Below, piece by piece: positions 59,065 to 64,000 of a stretch of DNA of 64,000 nucleotides. A model generated the notes under the pieces. It was not told the DNA's origin and searched no databases. It saw nothing but the letters and a program-made list of their open reading frames with translations. The position numbers and the translations under genes are program-made. How positions within the stretch are numbered: position 1 is the stretch's first letter; every line of letters starts with the position of its first letter. The DNA is from Streptomyces coeruleorubidus (lineage in GTDB: Bacteria; Actinomycetota; Actinomycetes; Streptomycetales; Streptomycetaceae), in contig NZ_CP023694.1 of NCBI RefSeq assembly GCF_008705135.1, positions 620,001 through 684,000 on the forward strand, read 5' to 3'.

Positions 59065-61035
59065 ATGACTTCCACGCTGACCGCTCCCGCTGCGCCGGGG
59101 CACCGAGCCGCCGGGTCCCCGCCGCGGCGGCGCACCCGGCTCCTGGCGCTGCCCGAAGCCCGCTGGGCGCTGGCTGCCCTGGTCCTGTTCCTGATCGCAC
59201 TGCCGCTGCATCTGCTCGGCGCCCCGGTGTGGCTGTGGGGTCCGCTGTATGCCGCCGTCTATGTCAGCGGCGGCTGGGAGCCGGGCTGGGAAGGCCTGAA
59301 GGCCCTGAAGGACAAGACTCTGGACGTGGATCTGCTGATGGTGGTCGCCGCGCTCGGCGCCGCCGCCATCGGCCAGGTCCTGGACGGCGCGCTGCTGATC
59401 GTCATCTTCGCCACCTCCGGCGCTCTGGAGGCGGTGGCGACCGCCCGGACCGCGGACTCGGTGCGCGGCCTGCTCGACCTGGCTCCCTCCACCGCGACCC
59501 GGCTGCTGCCCGACGGCCGCGAGGAGAGCGTGCCCGCCGAGCAGTTGGCGGTCGGGGACGTGATCCTGGTGCGGCCCGGTGAGCGGGTCGGCGCGGACGG
59601 CCGGGTCGTGGCCGGCGCGAGCGAGGTGGACCAGGCCACCATCACCGGCGAGCCGCTGCCGGTGACCAAGGAGGCGGGCGACGAGGTGTTCGCCGGCACG
59701 GTCAACGGCACCGGCGCCCTGCGGGTGCGGGTGGAGCGGGATCCGTCGGACTCGGTGATCGCCCGGATCGTGAAGATGGTCGAGGAAGCCTCCGAGACCA
59801 AGGCGCCGACCCAGCTGTTCATCGAGAAGATCGAGCAGCGCTACTCGGTCGGCATGGTCGCTGCCACCCTGGCGGTCTTCGCCGTTCCGCTGCTCTTCGG
59901 CGACGAGTTGCAGTCGGCACTGCTGCGCGCGATGACCTTCATGATCGTGGCGTCGCCGTGCGCGGTGGTGCTGTCCACGATGCCGCCACTGCTGTCGGCC
60001 ATCGCCAACGCCGGACGCCACGGCGTGCTCGCGAAGTCCGCCGTCGCCATGGAACGCCTCGGCCAGATCGACACCGTCGCCCTCGACAAGACCGGCACCC
60101 TCACCGAAGGCACGCCCCGCGTCACCGACATCCGCCCGCTGACCGGCAGCGGCCTGAGCGAGAACCAGCTGCTGGCCTTCGCGGCGGCCGCCGAGCACCC
60201 CAGCGAGCACCCGCTGGCCCGCGCCGTCGTCGACGCCGCCCGCGAAAGCCGGCTTACCCTCGCGGACGCGGACGGCTTCACCTCCGTGCCGGGCCACGGC
60301 GTCACGGCCACCGTCGAGGGCCGCACCGTCCAGGTCGGCTCCCCGGACCGGCTCGTGCCCGCCGGCGCCGGCCCGGCGGATGCCGTCGTCCAACGGCTGG
60401 AGGACGCCGGGCGTACCGCCGTGGTGATTCTGATCGACGGGGAACCGGCCGGTGCGCTGGGTATCACCGACCGGCTGCGGCCCGATGCCGCCGCCACCAT
60501 CGCCGCGCTCACCGCCCTGACCGGCCGTGCCCCGACCCTGCTGACCGGCGACAACGAACGCGCCGCGCGGCAGCTGGCCGCCGAGGTCGGCATCACCGAC
60601 GTCCGCGCCGGACTGCTCCCGGAGGACAAGGTGGCCGCCGTCCGCGCCTGGGAGCAGGAAGGCCGGAAGGTTCTGGTCGTCGGCGACGGTGTGAACGACG
60701 CCCCGGCCCTGGCCGCCGCACACACCGGCATCGCCATGGGCAAGGCCGGCTCCGACCTCGCCCTGGAGACCGCCGACGCCGTCGTCGTGCGTGACGAACT
60801 CGCCACCATCCCCGCCGTCGTACGGCTGTCCCGCACCGCCCGCCGCCTGGTGATCCAGAACCTGGCCATCGCCGGGGCGTTCATCGCCGTACTGGTCGCC
60901 TGGGACCTGATCGGGACGCTGCCGCTGCCGCTCGGCGTCGCCGGGCACGAGGGCTCCACCGTCATCGTCGGCCTCAACGGCCTGCGCCTGCTGCGCGAGG
61001 CCGCCTGGACCAACCCCGGAAAGGACATCGCGTGA
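59065..61035 (+). CDS. P1B-4 type heavy-metal ATPase (Zn/Co/Fe efflux)
   Basis: The 656-aa pump has no N-terminal metal-binding domain and six predicted helices. The transport site is SPC (297-299, VASPCAVVLS) with HEGSTVIVGLNGLRLL near the end, the pair defining the P1B-4 subgroup (CtpD/CoaT/CzcP). P-type motifs are TGEPLP (194-199), DKTGT (Asp341), HP in EHPSEHPLA, TGDN and GDGVNDAPALA. P1B-4 pumps export cobalt, zinc or iron(II). The start at 59065 follows GAAGG. It is divergent from a SmtB-type repressor gene and coupled by GTGA to the 2Fe-2S gene. Confidence 0.92.
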   Translation: MTSTLTAPAAPGHRAAGSPPRRRTRLLALPEARWALAALVLFLIALPLHLLGAPVWLWGPLYAAVYVSGGWEPGWEGLKALKDKTLDVDLLMVVAALGAAAIGQVLDGALLIVIFATSGALEAVATARTADSVRGLLDLAPSTATRLLPDGREESVPAEQLAVGDVILVRPGERVGADGRVVAGASEVDQATITGEPLPVTKEAGDEVFAGTVNGTGALRVRVERDPSDSVIARIVKMVEEASETKAPTQLFIEKIEQRYSVGMVAATLAVFAVPLLFGDELQSALLRAMTFMIVASPCAVVLSTMPPLLSAIANAGRHGVLAKSAVAMERLGQIDTVALDKTGTLTEGTPRVTDIRPLTGSGLSENQLLAFAAAAEHPSEHPLARAVVDAARESRLTLADADGFTSVPGHGVTATVEGRTVQVGSPDRLVPAGAGPADAVVQRLEDAGRTAVVILIDGEPAGALGITDRLRPDAAATIAALTALTGRAPTLLTGDNERAARQLAAEVGITDVRAGLLPEDKVAAVRAWEQEGRKVLVVGDGVNDAPALAAAHTGIAMGKAGSDLALETADAVVVRDELATIPAVVRLSRTARRLVIQNLAIAGAFIAVLVAWDLIGTLPLPLGVAGHEGSTVIVGLNGLRLLREAAWTNPGKDIA

Positions 61036-61451
61036 GCAAGCGCTCCCGCCGCACTGCCGCCGCCCCCTCCCCCACGTCCGCCGGGGCGGCGCGGTGCACG
61101 GTCACCGTGTGCCGGGGCTGCTGCTGCGGCACCCCGAAGATCCCCGGCTTCGACCACGCGGCCCAGCTGCGCGGCCTTCGCCGGGCACTCGATGGCACCG
61201 CCACCGTCCGAGTCACCGACTGCCTGGACGCCTGCGAGCACGCCAACGTCGTCGTCGTGCAGCCCTCACCCGCCGGCCGCGCGGCAGGCGGCCGGCCCGT
61301 GTGGCTCGGCCTGGTCAACGACCCCGACGCCACAGCCGACATCACCACCTGGATCGAACAGGGCGGACCCGGGCTCGCCGACCCGCCCGGCATCCTCGAC
61401 CTGTACGGCTTCGCTCCCTCCCGCCGCGTGCGCGGGCAGGTGGAGGGCTGA
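61032..61451 (+). CDS. Thioredoxin-like (2Fe-2S) ferredoxin domain protein
   Basis: The 139-aa protein has VCRGCCCGTPKIPGFDH near residue 28 and TDCLDACEHANVVVV near 66, the four-Cys layout of thioredoxin-like 2Fe-2S ferredoxins. It overlaps the P1B-4 ATPase stop by GTGA and is surely co-transcribed. It may serve as metal- or redox-responsive partner of the pump; function is unknown. It is a distant relative of the small protein at 55446, which likewise follows a metal-linked gene. Confidence 0.78.
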   Translation: MSKRSRRTAAAPSPTSAGAARCTVTVCRGCCCGTPKIPGFDHAAQLRGLRRALDGTATVRVTDCLDACEHANVVVVQPSPAGRAAGGRPVWLGLVNDPDATADITTWIEQGGPGLADPPGILDLYGFAPSRRVRGQVEG

Positions 61452-61475
61452 CGTACGGGACCCTCAGGAAGAGGC

Positions 61476-62195
61476 TCACAGGGCCTGCGGACGCCGCCAT
61501 GTCTGGATGCCTTCGGGCGCGGCCGGCAAAGGTTCGAGCCCCACCGCCGACAGCTCGGCGGCCAGCGTCTCGTCGGAGATGACATGGCAGTCGAACTCTG
61601 TGGTCTCTTCCTGGATCAGGGCGTCGCCGCGCCAGGTCCGGTAGGTCATCACCCAGCGGATCAGGTCCTCGCCCACGACGTCGGCGCGCGCGAGGGTGTC
61701 GTAGCGGTGCCGTCCCAGCGTGCCGCCGGGGATCACCGACGGCGGGATGGCGGTCGCCGTCTGGGGGTGCTGCGACTCCATGATGAGCAGGCCGCCGGGC
61801 CGGAGCGCAGCGGCCCACTTGCGCCAGAGCCGAGCCCGCTGCTCCGGCGAGAAGTGCATGATGATGTTGAACAGCACCACGGCGTCCAGCGGGATGTCCA
61901 CCTCGGCTTCCAGGGCGTCCTCGGGCAGCACGGTCACTGTGTCCGCAGCTGCCGGTATGCGGGACAACCGCGTGACCAGGGCGGCGCGCATGATGCGCGT
62001 CGGCTCGATCGCGAAGATCTCGCCGTCCGGCCCGAGCAGCTCCAGCAGTGTCTCGGTGAAGACCCCTGTGCCTGGGCCGATCTCTGCAAGGCCGGGCGGC
62101 GTAAGTCGACCCAGCCGATGGCCGGGCGTCTGCTGGACGGGAACATGCAGGCACTGCAGCAGTCTGGACCGGCTGGCGGCCTGTCTGCCGACCAT
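61476..62195 (-). CDS. SAM-dependent methyltransferase, N-terminus possibly disrupted
   Basis: The frame encodes a Rossmann methyltransferase: LAEIGPGTGVFTETLLELLG (motif I), IFAIEPTRIMRAALVTRL, EVDIPLDAVVLFNIIMHFSP (motif II), and AALRPGGLLIMESQHPQ (motif III). Upstream in this frame the sequence is unlike the family. A different frame from 62307 reads MKRQPLAARAVPEEVAKKLA and TVPEELGAIA, a credible N-terminus, so the gene may be frameshifted near 62200. The end overlaps nothing; the downstream P1B-4 operon is convergent, 25 bases away. Confidence 0.6.
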   Translation of the reverse strand: MVGRQAASRSRLLQCLHVPVQQTPGHRLGRLTPPGLAEIGPGTGVFTETLLELLGPDGEIFAIEPTRIMRAALVTRLSRIPAAADTVTVLPEDALEAEVDIPLDAVVLFNIIMHFSPEQRARLWRKWAAALRPGGLLIMESQHPQTATAIPPSVIPGGTLGRHRYDTLARADVVGEDLIRWVMTYRTWRGDALIQEETTEFDCHVISDETLAAELSAVGLEPLPAAPEGIQTWRRPQAL

Positions 62196-62311
62196 GCCGG
62201 AGATTCCGGTCGACTCTGGCTATGGCGCCCAGCTCCTCCGGCACGGTAGCGAGCTTCTTCGCGACCTCCTCCGGAACCGCTCTGGCTGCCAGCGGCTGCC
62301 GTTTCAACCGA

Positions 62312-63271
62312 TCAGTCGGGTGTCTCGGTCGAGTCGGCCGGCTCGGAATCGTCGGCGGGCGTGGACCGCTCGATGTCGTCGTTGGCCGCGGACCAGCTGG
62401 CCAGCAGGTTCAGGGCGTCCTGCGTGGGTGAGGCGGGCTCGGCGGTGTAGGTGAGGAGGACCTGGCTGGGGTCGTCGCCCACCGGGAAGGTCTCGAAGGG
62501 CAGGTCGAGGTCGCCGACGACCGGGTGGTGGAGGAGCTTCACGCCGGTGGTGTGGATGCGGACGTTGTGGGCGGCCCAGCGGTGACGGAACTCCTCGCTG
62601 CGGGTGGACAGTTCACCGATCAGGTCGGTCAGCCGCCGGTCGTAGAGATCGCGGCCGGCCTCGGCGCGCAGCATGGCGACACAGTCGCCTGCCACCTGGT
62701 CCCAGTCGCGGAAGAACTCGGTCGCTTGCGGGTCGAGGAAGACGAACCTGGCGTTGTTGGGCGGGCGCACAGGGTCGGCGTAGACCGGGGAGTACAGGGC
62801 GCGCCCGAGGTCGTTGGTGGCCAGGATGTCCCCCCGCCCGCTGAGGACGAACGCGGGTGTACCGCTCATCGAGTCGAGGACGCGCTGCACTGCGGGCCGC
62901 ACGCGCTGCTGGGCGGGCCGGCGGCGTGGCGGACGGGTCGTGCCGGCGCCGCGCAGGAGGTGGAGCAGGTGGATTCGTTCGGCTTCGTCGAGCTGCAGTG
63001 CTTGCGCGATGCCTTCGATGACGCTTTCTGAGACGCCGGTGGCGTTGCCGCGCTCCAGCCGGGTGTAGTACTCGCTGGAGATGCCCGCGAGCAGGGCGAC
63101 CTCCTCCCGGCGCAGCCCGGTGACGCGTCGGCGCTCTCCGCCGTAGGTCGGCAGTCCGGCCTGTTCGGGGGTGACCTTGGCCCGTCGTGTGCCCAGGAAT
63201 TCCCGGATCTCTGCGCGGAAATCATCGCGGATGTCGCGGTTGGTGCCGTAGGGGTCTTTTCTGCCTGCCAT
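62312..63271 (-). CDS. XRE-family regulator with MmyB-like ligand-binding domain
   Basis: The 319-aa protein has an N-terminal helix-turn-helix (VTGLRREEVALLAGISSEYY then TRLERGNATGVSESVIEGIA, about 49-90). The C-terminal MmyB-like domain has AVQRVLDSMSGTPAFVLSGR, DILATNDLGRALYSPVYAD, NNARFVFLDPQATEFFRDWD, and HHPVVGDLDLPFETFPVGDD. These actinobacterial regulators bind a lipid-like ligand and often control an adjacent SDR or small enzyme. It is divergent from a secreted SnoaL-like gene. The acidic tail (ADDSEPADSTETPD) is variable in the family. Confidence 0.9.
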   Translation of the reverse strand: MAGRKDPYGTNRDIRDDFRAEIREFLGTRRAKVTPEQAGLPTYGGERRRVTGLRREEVALLAGISSEYYTRLERGNATGVSESVIEGIAQALQLDEAERIHLLHLLRGAGTTRPPRRRPAQQRVRPAVQRVLDSMSGTPAFVLSGRGDILATNDLGRALYSPVYADPVRPPNNARFVFLDPQATEFFRDWDQVAGDCVAMLRAEAGRDLYDRRLTDLIGELSTRSEEFRHRWAAHNVRIHTTGVKLLHHPVVGDLDLPFETFPVGDDPSQVLLTYTAEPASPTQDALNLLASWSAANDDIERSTPADDSEPADSTETPD

Positions 63272-63487
63272 GGGCTCCACTCTACGAGCGCTTCCGCGGG
63301 GTTGGGGGTCCCTGTCAGTGACCCCCTCCTCAGGGACTCCCACGCTCCCATGACAGCCGGTTTTGTTGGTGGTGCACCGCCCCACGGCGGTGTGAACGTC
63401 CCGGATACGGCGGCGCTTGTTCCGCCGCTTTCCAGTCCCCTTCGCGGCGCAGTCGGCGCCGTGATCACCAGAGTCAGAAGGACGATC

Positions 63488-64000
63488 ATGCGTCGATACA
63501 CCAAGCAGGCCGCCGTAGTCACGGCGCTGGGAGCGCTCAGCCTCGCGGCCTTCGGATCGGGAGTGGCGGCCGATACGGCCGACCGCACCACCGGTTCCGG
63601 GTCACCGTCTCGAGTCACGGCGGAATCGGTCTCCTGGAACCACGGGACCGCTCAGATGAACAAGCGCATCATGGAGCGCTACACCAGTGAGTACCTGCCC
63701 GGTCGCGATCCTGCTCTGGCGAGCAAGTTCGTCAGCCCGGACATCGTCGTGCACTCCGGCGGCCAGACGTGGCAGGGCCGCGACACCTATCTCGGCATCG
63801 TCGCGGCGAACCTGAAGGCGTTCCCCGACCTCAAGTGGACGGTGCAGGACATGCGGGCCGAGGGCGACACCGTGGCCGTCCGCTACACCATGACGGGCAC
63901 CCACGAAGGACCCTTCGCCGGGGTCGAGGCCACGGGCAAGGCGATCCGCTCGGAGAGCATGGCCTTCTACCGCCTGTCACACGGCAAGATCGTCGAGGAG
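63488..64000 (+). CDS. Secreted SnoaL-like / NTF2-fold protein, 3' partial
   Basis: The frame begins with a signal peptide (MRRYTKQAAVVTALGALSLA, then FGSGVAADTA) and continues into a SnoaL/NTF2-type domain: MERYTSEYLPGRDPALASKF, VSPDIVVHSGGQTWQGRDTY, FPDLKWTVQDMRAEGDTVAV, FAGVEATGKAIRSESMAFYR. It is cut by the window end after 171 codons, just short of a full-length domain. Members include polyketide cyclases and small hydrolase-like proteins. It is divergent from the XRE/MmyB-type regulator, which may control it. Confidence 0.82.
   Translation, partial: MRRYTKQAAVVTALGALSLAAFGSGVAADTADRTTGSGSPSRVTAESVSWNHGTAQMNKRIMERYTSEYLPGRDPALASKFVSPDIVVHSGGQTWQGRDTYLGIVAANLKAFPDLKWTVQDMRAEGDTVAVRYTMTGTHEGPFAGVEATGKAIRSESMAFYRLSHGKIVEE

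Noticed and set aside
1..64000. CRISPR array, tRNA, rRNA or replication origin
   Set aside because: No regularly spaced repeats, cloverleaf sequences, rRNA segments or DnaA-box clusters were recognised by eye; a covariance-model scan would be the decisive test.

Overview
The window reads as chromosomal DNA of a Streptomyces or close relative: very high GC, NNC/NNG codon preference, GTG starts, ATGA/GTGA stop-start overlaps, and typical actinobacterial families (SCO6745-type protein, CSLREA surface protein, FadD/ACAD catabolic operons). No rRNA, tRNA or CRISPR array was recognised. The mixture of catabolic regulons, biosynthetic clusters and decayed mobile DNA suggests an accessory arm region.

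Layout. 1-1.7 kb: relics of a phage or integrative element (frameshifted PAPS-reductase-like gene, decayed C5 cytosine methyltransferase) around two small genes. 2-7 kb: secreted CSLREA/beta-helix protein, secreted carboxylesterase overlapping an adenylate-forming CoA-ligase-like gene, and a TetR regulator. 7.1-12.4 kb: MarR regulator divergent from an MFS efflux / quinone oxidoreductase / DJ-1-PfpI / aldehyde dehydrogenase operon, a likely electrophile or aldehyde detoxification unit. 12.4-22.7 kb: an acyl-CoA catabolic regulon (TesB thioesterase, APH-type kinase, two SDRs, ACAD10/11-like dehydrogenase, enoyl-CoA hydratase, acyl-CoA synthetase, HAD phosphatase, thiolase). A TetR regulator can be linked to it by three copies of one 22-bp dyad lying inside -35/-10 promoters. 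The kinase, HAD and dehydrogenase are the separate parts of mammalian ACAD10, which suggests 4-hydroxyacyl-CoA breakdown. 22.7-24.5 kb: epoxide-hydrolase-like gene and SCO6745-family gene.

25-37.5 kb: a minus-strand terpene/polyketide cluster: Asp-rich protein, ABC1/UbiB kinase, polyprenyl diphosphate synthase, class I terpene cyclase, a single-module reducing type I PKS (KS-AT-DH-ER-KR-ACP) and a geranylgeranyl-reductase-like flavoprotein. 38-40.6 kb: a PLAT-like small protein, then a gene graveyard with a truncated, frameshifted tyrosine integrase.

40.5-57.7 kb is the most striking part. A TOMM-type RiPP operon (37-aa precursor, leader-binding protein, CocE/NonD hydrolase, YcaO cyclodehydratase, SagB-like dehydrogenase, two fused TMD-NBD ABC proteins) lies directly downstream of a siderophore-type uptake operon (binding lipoprotein, two FecCD permeases, ATPase), and that operon is divergent from an AztD-like beta-propeller. 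Zur-like 7-1-7 boxes lie before the precursor gene, between the uptake and propeller genes, and before a methyltransferase gene. A Cys-free precursor with HDSASHS, Zur-like control, AztD-like chaperone and adjacent zinc/cobalt efflux genes suggest a zinc-regulated ribosomal metallophore, functionally analogous to the NRPS product coelibactin. 58.5-61.5 kb: SmtB-type ArsR regulator divergent from a P1B-4 metal ATPase plus a 2Fe-2S protein. The window ends with a possibly broken methyltransferase, an XRE/MmyB-type regulator and the start of a secreted SnoaL-like gene.
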